This document shows, piece by piece, positions 7,081 through 14,841 of a stretch of 36,092 nucleotides of DNA. The stretch's first letter is position 1; each line of letters opens with the position of its first letter. The DNA is from Aquificota bacterium. Lineage in GTDB: Bacteria; Aquificota; Aquificia; Aquificales; QOAS01. Location: NCBI GenBank assembly GCA_013154305.1, contig JAADCT010000032.1, forward strand, positions 1-36,092, read 5' to 3'. The notes under the pieces are model-generated. The model ran no database searches. It was given only the letters and a program-made list of their open reading frames with translations, and had not been told where the DNA came from. The position numbers were made by a program, and so were the translations under genes.

Positions 7081-7508
7081 ATGTCGAAGACGACCTTTGC
7101 CTCGTACTCCCCGTTTTTTTTCTTCACTTCCAGTCGGTGGTAGGTGGCCGCCTTCAGCAGGAGCTTCTTCCCGTGTCTTTCGGGGTCGTAGGTTTCCCCC
7201 TTCAGGAGGAGGACGGCCTTGGTCCCGTCGGGGGAGAGTTCCAAAACTTTGCACTCTTTGGGGACGAACTTTTTGGAGTCAAACAGGTAAAGGACTTCGT
7301 TTACGGCGTCGGCCAGAAGGTAGGGAAAGCCGGCGCTTTCGACCCCGAGGAGGACCTCCTCGCGGGCCTTTACCTTCGGAAGGTCGACCATTTCGTTGAC
7401 GGCGGCCAAAACGGCGTTGCAAAGGAGCTCTTCGGGCGAGCGGCCCCGGACCAAAACGCCGGCGTCGGCGGTAATTTCGTAAAGGGGTTCGTAAAAGGAG
7501 AGGTCCAT
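7077..7508 (-). CDS. Archease (RtcB RNA ligase activator)
   Basis: Archease stimulates the RtcB tRNA/RNA ligase by promoting guanylylation and turnover. The 143 residues match the family (~140). Visible landmarks are the N-terminal ITADAGVLVRG strand with the metal-binding Asp (D15), NEVLYLFDS in the middle, LLKAATYHRLEV near 117-128, and the terminal VVFDI with D142. The family usually reads H-T-A-D at the first site, whereas here an Ile replaces the His (I12). No rtcB lies in this window, so the partner, if present, is elsewhere. The gene converges with the PpiD-like gene and has no evident Shine-Dalgarno (pyrimidine-rich leader). Together with the HARP gene it gives this window two RNA-processing genes. 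Confidence 0.88.
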   Translation of the reverse strand: MDLSFYEPLYEITADAGVLVRGRSPEELLCNAVLAAVNEMVDLPKVKAREEVLLGVESAGFPYLLADAVNEVLYLFDSKKFVPKECKVLELSPDGTKAVLLLKGETYDPERHGKKLLLKAATYHRLEVKKKNGEYEAKVVFDI

Positions 7509-7539
7509 AAGAAGGTAAAGGGTAAAAAAGGGAGGGGCC

Positions 7540-7995
7540 TCAGGCGGCCTCCTCCATGAGCTTTTTGAGCGGTTCGGGCAGTTCGGCCTCGACGTCCTTG
7601 ATTTCGCCCTCGGACACGTACTCCTTAATGGCGCCGAAGACCGCCTTAATGGCCTTCAGGGCGTCCTCCTTGGTGGGAAAGTCGTGGTGGGCCAGCCTTT
7701 GGTCCTCCTTCATGACCTCCTCGATAAACTCGTCGAGGTGGCGGATTTTCTCCGGCTTTTCCCTGAAGTGCCAACCGTCGACGGCCACCGCCTTTATGCA
7801 CATGGGAAGTTGGGCCAGCATTTGAACGAATTCGGCCGGGTAAAGACGGTTTCTGAGCGCGTGCAAAACGGCCTTGGTAACGCGGAAGGCCTTGTCCTTG
7901 TTTTCGGGTTCGCCGAGGCGCTTGGCCACCTTTTTGAGAAACTCGTAGCCGTGGGCGGCGTACTTTTCAAAGTGGTGGTGCTTTACGGTTCCCAT
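7540..7995 (-). CDS. DUF2267 domain protein
   Basis: The protein has 151 residues from ATG 7995. The body reads as a DUF2267 domain: a first helix HGYEFLKKVAKRLG, then VTKAVLHALRNRLYPAEFVQMLAQLPMCIKAV followed by DGWHF, and a second helical half with DEFIEEVMKE and EDALKAIKAVFGAIKEYVS. DUF2267 proteins are small, helical and of unknown function, often stress-associated. A GTG at 8001 is in frame, but it lies inside the AGGAGGT Shine-Dalgarno (8006-8000), which sits 4-5 nt before ATG 7995, so the later start is preferred. His clusters (KHHHF near the start, AHHDF about residue 104) might bind metal; this is speculative. It is divergent from rplM-rpsI. Confidence 0.8.
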   Translation of the reverse strand: MGTVKHHHFEKYAAHGYEFLKKVAKRLGEPENKDKAFRVTKAVLHALRNRLYPAEFVQMLAQLPMCIKAVAVDGWHFREKPEKIRHLDEFIEEVMKEDQRLAHHDFPTKEDALKAIKAVFGAIKEYVSEGEIKDVEAELPEPLKKLMEEAA

Positions 7996-8079
7996 TTTCA
8001 CCTCCTTCGGTTAGTAAAATTGGGACTTTCGACCGAAAGGGGTATGGCCTCCTCAGGGGTCCCCCGGTAGGGTCGGGCT

Positions 8080-8088
8080 TGGTATAAT
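8080..8088 (+). promoter_or_regulatory. Extended -10 promoter of rplM-rpsI
   Basis: TGGTATAAT (TG, one base, then a perfect TATAAT at 8083-8088) is an extended -10 element. No good TTGACA lies 17 bp upstream, which fits the extended -10 class. Transcription would start near 8095, giving a leader of about 50 nt before rplM. Confidence 0.65.
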
Positions 8089-8094
8089 AACTCC

Positions 8095-8115
8095 CTTCGG
8101 TTTTAAGGACCGAAG
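8095..8115 (+). promoter_or_regulatory. Stem-loop at the 5' end of the rplM-rpsI leader
   Basis: CTTCGGT (8095-8101) and ACCGAAG (8109-8115) form a perfect 7-bp stem with a 7-nt loop. It would start at or next to the predicted +1 of the ribosomal protein message. It may protect the 5' end or be a target for autogenous control by L13 or S9. The role is inferred. Confidence 0.45.
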
Positions 8116-8144
8116 TTTGAAAACCGCTTTTGGGGTGTGAGGCA

Positions 8145-8579
8145 ATGAAGACCTACAGGATTAAACCTTACGAGGTCAAACGGGAATGGTACGTCGTTGA
8201 CGCCACCGGCAAAACGCTCGGAAGGCTCGCCAGCGAGATAGCCAAAATCCTGATGGGTAAGCACAAGGTCTACTGGTCCCCCGACCAGGACGTCGGCGAC
8301 TTCGTCATAGTCGTGAACGCCGACAAGGTGGCGGTTACCGGTAAAAAGCTCAAACAGAAGCTCTACCGCTGGCACACCGGCTATCCGGGCGGCTTCCGCG
8401 AGAGGACCCTCGAGTGGATGCTCCAGCACCACCCCGAGAGGGTTATAAAGCTCGCCGTCAAAAGGATGTTGCCCAAAAACAAGCTGGGCCACCGCATGAT
8501 GAAGCGGCTCAAAGTTTACGCCGGACCCGAACACCCCCACCAGGCCCAGCAGCCCAAACCCTTGGACCTGAAGGCATAA
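8145..8579 (+). CDS. rplM: 50S ribosomal protein L13 (uL13)
   Basis: This large-subunit assembly protein has 144 residues, the usual length. Family landmarks are [23 protein letters not shown] near the N terminus, the [18 protein letters not shown] strand, the [10 protein letters not shown] loop, and [23 protein letters not shown] with a short tail ending PEHPHQ. ATG 8145 has a GGGGTG-type ribosome-binding site 7 nt upstream. A TTG in frame at 8130 would add five atypical residues and is rejected. It is the first gene of the classic rplM-rpsI pair, with 25 bp before rpsI, and is driven by the promoter at 8080-8088. Confidence 0.97.
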   Translation: MKTYRIKPYEVKREWYVVDATGKTLGRLASEIAKILMGKHKVYWSPDQDVGDFVIVVNADKVAVTGKKLKQKLYRWHTGYPGGFRERTLEWMLQHHPERVIKLAVKRMLPKNKLGHRMMKRLKVYAGPEHPHQAQQPKPLDLKA

Positions 8580-8604
8580 TTAAGTTTGGAAAGGAGGCCA
8601 AAAG

Positions 8605-9042
8605 ATGCAAAGGCTGAAGGACTTTAAGATAACGCCCGACAACTCCTTCTACGCCACCGGAAAGAGGAAGGAGGCCATAGCGAAGGTTTGGATTTTGCCC
8701 GGCATGCCCGACAAACAAATCGTCCGCACCCAAAGCGGTAAGGAATACCACCTCAAAGACTACGTAATGAGGGAAACGATTTACAACAAGATTTTTACGC
8801 CCTTTAGGATTACCGGGACCGAGGGTAAGTTCGGCATTTTTGCCGAGGTCATCGGCGGCGGCGTCAGCGCCCAGGCCGACGCCATAATGTACGGCATAGC
8901 CAAGGCCCTTTTGGCCTACAATCCCGACCTCCGGCCCAAGCTCAAGAAGGCGGGGCTTTTGACCAGGGACGCCCGCGAGAAGGAGAGGAAAAAGTACGAC
9001 CAAATGGGCGCCCGCGCCAAGTACCGCTGGTCGAAGCGTTAA
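8605..9042 (+). CDS. rpsI: 30S ribosomal protein S9 (uS9)
   Basis: This small-subunit head protein's C-terminal tail reaches the P-site tRNA. It has 145 residues. The family signature YATGKRKEAIAKVWI starts near residue 16. The GKFGIFAEVIGGGVSAQADAIMYGIAKAL core and the KKAGLLTRDARE-KERKK region follow, ending with the conserved basic tail ARAKYRWSKR. The N terminus has a roughly ten-residue extension (MQRLKDFKITPDN) before the usual start of S9. A strong AAGGAGG Shine-Dalgarno precedes ATG 8605. It is co-transcribed with rplM. Confidence 0.97.
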   Translation: MQRLKDFKITPDNSFYATGKRKEAIAKVWILPGMPDKQIVRTQSGKEYHLKDYVMRETIYNKIFTPFRITGTEGKFGIFAEVIGGGVSAQADAIMYGIAKALLAYNPDLRPKLKKAGLLTRDAREKERKKYDQMGARAKYRWSKR

Positions 9043-9118
9043 GTTCCTTCTTTTTTTCTTCCTTCAAAAGGAGAGCTCTTCGGTTCAGAGACTTTTTTCG
9101 GAAAAAGTTTCGACCCTT

Positions 9119-9144
9119 CCGCCCTTTGGAAAGCGGGGTTTTTT
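9119..9144 (+). terminator. Candidate terminator after rpsI
   Basis: CCG..CTTT pairs with AAAG-CGG (9119-9136, with a 2-nt bulge), followed by GG and six T (9139-9144). An alternative, mutually exclusive pairing of 9114-9122 with 9152-9161 exists. A second hairpin at 9091-9108 (7 bp, loop TCGG) lies just upstream. The rest of the 9043-9247 gap holds the metK promoter. Confidence 0.4.
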
Positions 9145-9201
9145 CCTCGGAGCGGAAAGGGACCGTGCTTTTCCCCGGAGTGGTTTATCGGTTTGCCTCC
9201 G

Positions 9202-9240
9202 TATAATGTGAAAAACTCAAAAAATACTTCCGTCGGAGGT
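9202..9240 (+). promoter_or_regulatory. metK -10 box and ribosome-binding site
   Basis: A perfect TATAAT (9202-9207) lies 40 bp upstream of the gene. No convincing -35 is visible. GGAGGT (9235-9240) sits 7 nt before TTG 9248. The GTG at 9239 overlaps this Shine-Dalgarno, which decides the start in favour of TTG. Confidence 0.6.
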
Positions 9241-9247
9241 GGAAAAG

Positions 9248-10450
9248 TTGGCCAACGTGGTAGTTTCCCTAATGGACTTTAAACCGGTTTACGAAAATCC
9301 GGTTGAAATCGTTGAGCGTAAGGGAACCGGCCATCCCGACACCATTTGCGACAACCTGGCCGAGGAACTTTCGGTGGCCCTCTGCAAGCTCTACCTCAAG
9401 GAGTTCGGGTTCGTTCAGCACCACAACGTGGACAAGGCCCTCTTGGTGGGAGGGGTGGCCGACCCGCGTTTTGGCGGCGGCGAAATTATAACCCCGATAG
9501 AAATTTACCTCGTCGGCCGGGCGGTAAAGGAGAAGGACGGGAAACTCCTGCCGGTCGACGAACTGGCGATTGAGGTGGCCAAAGAGTGGCTGCGGAAAAA
9601 CATAAGAAACCTCGACGCGGATAAGCACGTCATAATTACTCCCCGAATTCGTCCCGGAAGTAAGGACCTGGTCGAGCTCTTTGAAAGGTTTGCCAAAAAG
9701 GGTGAGGTTCCCCTGGCGAACGACACCTCCTTCGCGGTCGGATACGCACCCTTTGACGACCTCGAAAGGGTCGTCTACAACACCGAAAGGTTCCTCAACT
9801 CGGAGGAATTTAAAAGGGAACACCCCTACCTGGGAGAGGACATCAAGGTGATGGGCGTCCGTTTGGGGGACAAAATCCGCATTACGATTGCGGCCGCCTT
9901 CGTCGACCGTTTCGTCTCCGGCGTTGAGGACTACCTGGAAAAAAAAGAAGTCGTTCGCCAAAAGGCTTTGGAAAACGCGCACAAGTACACCGACAAAGAG
10001 GTTGAGGTTTTCGTAAACACCGCCGACAACCCGGAGGGCGGTTCGGTTTACATAACGGTAACCGGAACCTCGGCCGAGGCGGGCGACGACGGGCAGGTGG
10101 GCCGCGGAAACCGCCCCAACGGATTAATAACCCCTTACCGTCCCATGACGCTCGAGGCGGCGGCCGGTAAAAACCCGGTTTCCCACGTCGGAAAGATTTA
10201 CTCGGCGGTGGCCAACCTCATAGCCGAGAGGGTGGTAAAGGAACTCGAGGAGGTTGAGGAGGCTTACGTTTACCTCGTTTCCCAAATAGGAAAGCCCATC
10301 ACCGAACCGCAGGTGTGCGACGTCAAAATCCGGACCAAGAAGGACGTAAAAAGCCTCGAACCGGCAATCAAAAAAATTGCGGAAGAGGAAATAGCCAAAA
10401 TTCCCGAAATTTGGAAGGGTTACGTCGAGAAAAAGTTTAGGGTAGTTTGA
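9248..10450 (+). CDS. mat: S-adenosylmethionine synthetase, archaeal type
   Basis: This enzyme makes S-adenosylmethionine from methionine and ATP. The 400-residue protein belongs to the archaeal MAT family, not the bacterial MetK family. Landmarks are VEIVERKGTGHPDTICD (about 17-33), HHNVDKALLVGG, FGGGEIITPIEIYLVGRA, GYAPFDDLERVVYNTERFLN, TVTGTSAEAGDDGQVGRGNRPNGLITPYRPM (about 274-304) and the GKNPVSHVGKIY segment. Aquificota are known to use this type. The start is the TTG at 9248, dictated by the Shine-Dalgarno spacing and by alignment to the family N terminus. It has its own TATAAT promoter downstream of rpsI and overlaps the convergent AsmA-like gene by 14 bp. Confidence 0.93.
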   Translation: MANVVVSLMDFKPVYENPVEIVERKGTGHPDTICDNLAEELSVALCKLYLKEFGFVQHHNVDKALLVGGVADPRFGGGEIITPIEIYLVGRAVKEKDGKLLPVDELAIEVAKEWLRKNIRNLDADKHVIITPRIRPGSKDLVELFERFAKKGEVPLANDTSFAVGYAPFDDLERVVYNTERFLNSEEFKREHPYLGEDIKVMGVRLGDKIRITIAAAFVDRFVSGVEDYLEKKEVVRQKALENAHKYTDKEVEVFVNTADNPEGGSVYITVTGTSAEAGDDGQVGRGNRPNGLITPYRPMTLEAAAGKNPVSHVGKIYSAVANLIAERVVKELEEVEEAYVYLVSQIGKPITEPQVCDVKIRTKKDVKSLEPAIKKIAEEEIAKIPEIWKGYVEKKFRVV

Positions 10451-11510
10451 TGTTTTGCAGAAGGTTGTTCAGGTTTTGTTGCAGTTCTTTTAAGGGTTTT
10501 TGAAGTTGCTCTACCTGTTCCTTTACCTTTTCCTTTAGGTCCTCAACCGTTTTGTTGAGGTTTTGTTCCAACTGTTGTTTGACCTCTTCGGTTTTCTCCT
10601 GAAGGAGTTTTTGGTCGGGAAGGTTTAGCTTCAGCTCGGGCAGGCCGCCGACGTCGACCTTGGGATTGTCCGCCGTTCCGGTAACGTGAAATTCGACCTT
10701 TGCGGGCAGGTAAACGACGCCCCTAATGTCGAGTTCTTTGGTAACGCGGTTGTACTTGGAACCTTTGTAAACTTCCGCAAAGAGGACGTTTCCTACGGTG
10801 TAGGCCTTGGTGTTTCTTTTTACGAAAACGAGCCAAGGTCCGTCGGTTTGCAGGGTTCCCTCTATGCGGGTCAGCTTTATTTCGGGTTTTCCGGTCAGGG
10901 TGGTCAGAAGTTTGTTGCGAATAATCCAGTTGTAGACGACGAAGTCGTTAACCGTTTGCGGGTTGGCGGGGTCGGCGATGTTTCCGGCGCCGTTTACGGT
11001 AAACTCGGCGTCGTTTCCGAAACCTTCAAAAAAGCCGACGACTTGATAGCTCACCTTCTCAAGCCCGTCAAAGGTGGCGTTTATCTGGGTTTGCTTTACC
11101 TTAAATTCGGCTTCGCCCTTTTCCCCCGAAGGTTTCTTTCCCGTTTTGAAGGCCGCGTCGAAGTTGCTAATTCCGTTTTTCTCCTTGTAATGGAGAAAGA
11201 AGTTTTCAACTTCAAGGGTTCCGACCGGTTTGAGTTTAAAGTAGGAAGCTGGTTTTAAGTTCAGCTCCCCGCGGTCAAAAGAGAGCATCGGACCCTTACC
11301 GAAGCCCTCCGGGTGGTCTATTCTTAGGTTTTCAACCACCACGCGGGTTAAAAACCAGTCGGTTTCGACCCTTTCGACCTTCGCCGGTGCGTCGACGAAC
11401 TTCGACAAAAGCAGGTTGGTAAGGGGAGTTGCCGCCAGTTTAACGACGACGGCGAGCAAAACGGCGGGAAAAACTACCAGTAGCAGGACAAAAACGACCA
11501 GTTTTTTCAT
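10437..11510 (-). CDS. AsmA-like envelope protein with C-terminal coiled coil
   Basis: The 357-residue protein has an N-terminal membrane anchor (about residues 3-27). A beta-rich region follows, resembling the AsmA N domain: ETDWFLTRVVVENLRIDHPEGF and GRGELNLKP-type repeats, about 45-110. The middle region is also beta-rich. The last ~70 residues are Gln/Glu/Leu/Lys heptads (EKTEEVKQQLEQ onward), a likely coiled coil. AsmA-like proteins span the periplasm and are linked to lipid transport and outer-membrane assembly. It is the last gene of the tolC-adaptor-RND operon (37 bp after the pump gene), suggesting a supporting role in envelope export. There is no Shine-Dalgarno; the leader is pyrimidine-rich. 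Family placement is by pattern only. Confidence 0.55.
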   Translation of the reverse strand: MKKLVVFVLLLVVFPAVLLAVVVKLAATPLTNLLLSKFVDAPAKVERVETDWFLTRVVVENLRIDHPEGFGKGPMLSFDRGELNLKPASYFKLKPVGTLEVENFFLHYKEKNGISNFDAAFKTGKKPSGEKGEAEFKVKQTQINATFDGLEKVSYQVVGFFEGFGNDAEFTVNGAGNIADPANPQTVNDFVVYNWIIRNKLLTTLTGKPEIKLTRIEGTLQTDGPWLVFVKRNTKAYTVGNVLFAEVYKGSKYNRVTKELDIRGVVYLPAKVEFHVTGTADNPKVDVGGLPELKLNLPDQKLLQEKTEEVKQQLEQNLNKTVEDLKEKVKEQVEQLQKPLKELQQNLNNLLQNIKLP

Positions 11511-11547
11511 AAGGAGAGAGATTTTAAAAGAGAAAGGGAAACGGAAG

Positions 11548-14500
11548 TTAGTCGGCCATCAGGTCGCGTTTGACCTCCTCGGGAGAGGGAACCACGAACT
11601 CGGGTTTCTTCTTGAGGACCTTGAGTCTCGAGTAGTAATACATAACCGGAATAAGAACCAGCGTCAGGGTGGTCGAACCTATCGTTCCGAATATCAGCGA
11701 AACGGCCAGTCCGTTGAAAATCGGGTCGAAGATGATAACGAAGGCTCCCACTATCAGCGCGGCCGCCGTCAGCAAAACGGGACGGGTCCTGATAACGCCC
11801 GACTCCACCACCGCCACGTGAAGGGGAACGCCCTCCTTGAGGCGTTGTTCGGCAAAGTCGACGAGCAGTATCGAGTTCCTGATGATGATACCCGCCAGGG
11901 CGATGAAACCTATCATCGAGGTGGCGGTGAAGAAGACGTTACCCATCAACTTGTCCATGAGCCAGTGGCCGGGAATGATACCGACCAGCGTCAGGGGAAT
12001 GGGTGCCATGATAATGCCGGGAATGCGGAAGTCCTTAAACCACGCCAGGATGAGGACCCAAATCAGGAATATCGCACCGATGAAGGCGATACCGAGGTCC
12101 TTGAACACCCGGATGGTGATGTGCATTTCACCGTCCCACTTGACGGCAACCTGTTTGCTGCCCGGCGGCGGCAGGTGGTACCAGTATTCCTCGATTTTTC
12201 CGTAAGGGTTGGGAATGGAGAGAACCTCGTCCCTCACGTCGAGTATCGAGTAGAAGGGAGCCTCGTACTTTCCGGCAACGTCACCGCAAACGTAGACGAC
12301 GCGGCGCATGTTCTTGCGGTAGATGGTGTGTTCGACAAATGCCTCCTCGACCTTAACGATTTCCTTAAGGGGAACGGGCCTTCCCGTTTTGGACATTATC
12401 TTGGTGTTGAGAAGGCGTTCTATGCCGCTCCGTTTGTCCTCGGGAAACTTAACGATGAGGGGAACCTTTTCGGTGTCGGGCGTGTGGAGGTTGGTAACCT
12501 CGTAACCGTAAAGGGCCAGCGCAACGATTGCCCAAATTTCCTGCTTGGTAAAGCCGGCGGCCTTGGCCTTTTGCTCGTCTATGAGGATTTTGTACTTTTT
12601 GCGGTCGACGTCGGCGTAGATGGCCACGTCGGTTACCGAAGGCGACTTTTTAAAGATTTCCCGAACCTTCCAGGCTACCTCCTCGGCCACCTTGTAGTCG
12701 TTGTGGTAGACCTCCGCAACTATAGGCGACAGAACGGGCGGACCGGGCGGAATTTCCACCACCTGCAGGTTCTTAACGCCGAGCTGTTCGGCCAGCGGGT
12801 GAACGAGTTTTCTCAGGTGCTTGGCAAAGTCGTGCGAGCTTATCGCCCTCTCTTCCTTGTTTATCAGGTTGATGTGGATTTCGGCCTGCCAAGGGTATTG
12901 ACGCAGGTAGTAGTGGCGGACCAAACCGTTAAAGTCGAAGGGGGCGGCAGTTCCTACGTAAATCTGGTAGTCGGTAACGATGTTTTGCTTTTTGATAACT
13001 TCGTCGGCGATGGTTTTGGCAACCTCGAGCGTCCTCTCGAGGGAGGTGCCCTCGGGCATGTCTATGACGATGTTGAGCTCCGACTTGTTGTCGTAGGGCA
13101 GCATCTTAACGACGACGAGCTTGGCAAAGAGCATCCATATCGAAAAGCCCATCAGCAGCAGGACCACCAGGTAGAAGGCCCACTTTTTCACCTTCGAGGT
13201 TATCAGCGGTACCACGATGCGGGTGTAGAGCTTCCAGAAGAAGGTTTCCCTGACGTTGTACTCCTCGTGGGGTTTCACGTTTTTAAGGAGCAGATAAGCC
13301 GCCCACGGCGTAATCGTAAAGGCGACCACCGCCGAAAGGGCTATGGCGGTCGAAGCGTTAATGGGAATGGGTCTCATGTAGGGACCCATCAGGCCGCCGA
13401 CGAAGGCCATCGGAATGAGGGCGGCGACGATGGTCGCGGTGGCGAGTATGTTGGGGTTTCCGACCTCGTCGGTGGCCAAAATAATGGCCTCTTTCGGCGT
13501 GACCTTACCCATGGAGAGCCAACGGTGGATGTTTTCGATGACGACTATCGCCGCGTCGACCAGGATACCTATTGAGAATATCAGCGCAAAGAGCGTTACC
13601 CTGTTTAGGGTAAAGCCGTAGAGTTTGCTGAAAAAGAGAGTCAGCGCCAGGATAACGGGAACGGTAATACCGACGACTATAGCCTCCCTCCAGCCGAGGG
13701 CGACCGCTATGAGAAGCACGACCGAAAAGGTCGCGATAAAGAGGTGTTTGATGAGCTCGTTGAACTTCTCCTTGGCGGTTTCACCGTAGTTTCGGGTTAC
13801 GGTTACGTTGAGGTCGCTGGGAATGATGTTCCCTTTGAGGTGTTCGACGGTGCGGATTACCTCCTCGGCAACGTCAACGGCGTTGGTTCCCTTTTTCTTG
13901 GCCACCGCTATGGTGACGGCGGGAAGTTCCCCCTCTAGCTTTTTCTCAATACCCTTTTCCTCGTGGGCCGGTCCGGTTCCGAAAAGGACGTAGTGCTTGT
14001 TTTCGGGTGAGGGACCGTCGATGACGGTGGCCACGTCCTTCAGAAATACGGGCTTTCCGTTGTAGAAAGCTATCACGAGGTTTTCAATGTCGCGCTTGTC
14101 GCGGATAAATTCGCCCGTTTGAACGGTGATGACCCTGTTGTCCTTTACGAAAAAGCCGTTGTCACCGCCGTAGTTGGCCGCCTTGAGGATTTGAACCACC
14201 TGCAGGGGGTGAACGTGGTAGGCCTCAAGCTTTTGGGGGTCCAGGTACACCGTTACCGTCCGGGGTTTACCGCCCACTATGAAAACGGTCGAAACGTCGT
14301 TGAGTTTGTAAAGTTCCTCCTCGATGGCGGCCGCTATTCTGTAAAGCTCGTAGCTGTCGTAGTTTTCACCCCACAGCGTCAGCGTAACTATGGGAACGTC
14401 GTCTATCGACTTGGACATAATGAGGGGGGGGAGCTTTACCCCGTCGGGGATTTTGTCGATACCCTCCATCAGTTTGGAGTTGAGGTTTACGAGGGCCTTG

Positions 14501-14829
14501 ACCGGGTCGGTTCCGACGTAAAACCTGGCGGTGACTATTCCCCAACCGTCACCGGCGGCCGAATAGAGGTACTCGACGTCCTTAAGCTGCCAAAGCTGGT
14601 GTTCGATGGGTTGGACCACCCTCTTTTCGACCGTTTCGGGGGAGGCACCCGGATACTGGACGATAACGTCTATCATCGGAACGACGATGTCCGGGTCCTC
14701 CTGTTTGGGGGTGGTAACCAACGCAACGAAACCGAGGAAAAAGGAAACGATGACCAAGATACCGGTCAGTTTGTTATCTATAAAAGCCGCCGCCAAACGA
14801 CCGGCCAGACCTTTCCCCACCGTACTCAT
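11548..14829 (-). CDS. RND-family efflux permease
   Basis: This proton-driven inner-membrane pump has 1093 residues. It has TM1 at about 20-38, a periplasmic porter loop, and a first TM bundle (about 362-480). A second large loop and a second bundle follow near the end (LGIAFIGAIFLIWVLIL, GLSLIFG-type helices, final TM before about 1070). TM4 reads GILVDAAIVVIEN: D425 is kept, but the second relay Asp of AcrB-type pumps is Ala426, as in metal-exporting CusA/CzcA pumps. The late-bundle motif MIGFIALAGIIIRNSILLVDF is typical of RND transporters. Substrate cannot be told; there is no obvious metal-binding Met cluster. A GGAGGT Shine-Dalgarno precedes ATG 14829. It lies 12 bp after the adaptor gene. 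Confidence 0.93.
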   Translation of the reverse strand: MSTVGKGLAGRLAAAFIDNKLTGILVIVSFFLGFVALVTTPKQEDPDIVVPMIDVIVQYPGASPETVEKRVVQPIEHQLWQLKDVEYLYSAAGDGWGIVTARFYVGTDPVKALVNLNSKLMEGIDKIPDGVKLPPLIMSKSIDDVPIVTLTLWGENYDSYELYRIAAAIEEELYKLNDVSTVFIVGGKPRTVTVYLDPQKLEAYHVHPLQVVQILKAANYGGDNGFFVKDNRVITVQTGEFIRDKRDIENLVIAFYNGKPVFLKDVATVIDGPSPENKHYVLFGTGPAHEEKGIEKKLEGELPAVTIAVAKKKGTNAVDVAEEVIRTVEHLKGNIIPSDLNVTVTRNYGETAKEKFNELIKHLFIATFSVVLLIAVALGWREAIVVGITVPVILALTLFFSKLYGFTLNRVTLFALIFSIGILVDAAIVVIENIHRWLSMGKVTPKEAIILATDEVGNPNILATATIVAALIPMAFVGGLMGPYMRPIPINASTAIALSAVVAFTITPWAAYLLLKNVKPHEEYNVRETFFWKLYTRIVVPLITSKVKKWAFYLVVLLLMGFSIWMLFAKLVVVKMLPYDNKSELNIVIDMPEGTSLERTLEVAKTIADEVIKKQNIVTDYQIYVGTAAPFDFNGLVRHYYLRQYPWQAEIHINLINKEERAISSHDFAKHLRKLVHPLAEQLGVKNLQVVEIPPGPPVLSPIVAEVYHNDYKVAEEVAWKVREIFKKSPSVTDVAIYADVDRKKYKILIDEQKAKAAGFTKQEIWAIVALALYGYEVTNLHTPDTEKVPLIVKFPEDKRSGIERLLNTKIMSKTGRPVPLKEIVKVEEAFVEHTIYRKNMRRVVYVCGDVAGKYEAPFYSILDVRDEVLSIPNPYGKIEEYWYHLPPPGSKQVAVKWDGEMHITIRVFKDLGIAFIGAIFLIWVLILAWFKDFRIPGIIMAPIPLTLVGIIPGHWLMDKLMGNVFFTATSMIGFIALAGIIIRNSILLVDFAEQRLKEGVPLHVAVVESGVIRTRPVLLTAAALIVGAFVIIFDPIFNGLAVSLIFGTIGSTTLTLVLIPVMYYYSRLKVLKKKPEFVVPSPEEVKRDLMAD

Positions 14830-14841
14830 TTATCCACCTCC

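Noticed and set aside
9239-9247. GTG start for the SAM synthetase
   Set aside because: This GTG is part of the GGAGGTG ribosome-binding sequence; TTG 9248 has correct spacing and fits the family N terminus.
11416-13575. 719-codon open frame antisense to the RND pump
   Set aside because: Long but caused by the codon bias of the pump gene (few TA-containing reverse codons); the Asp/Asn/Gly/His/Arg-rich product has no recognisable domain.
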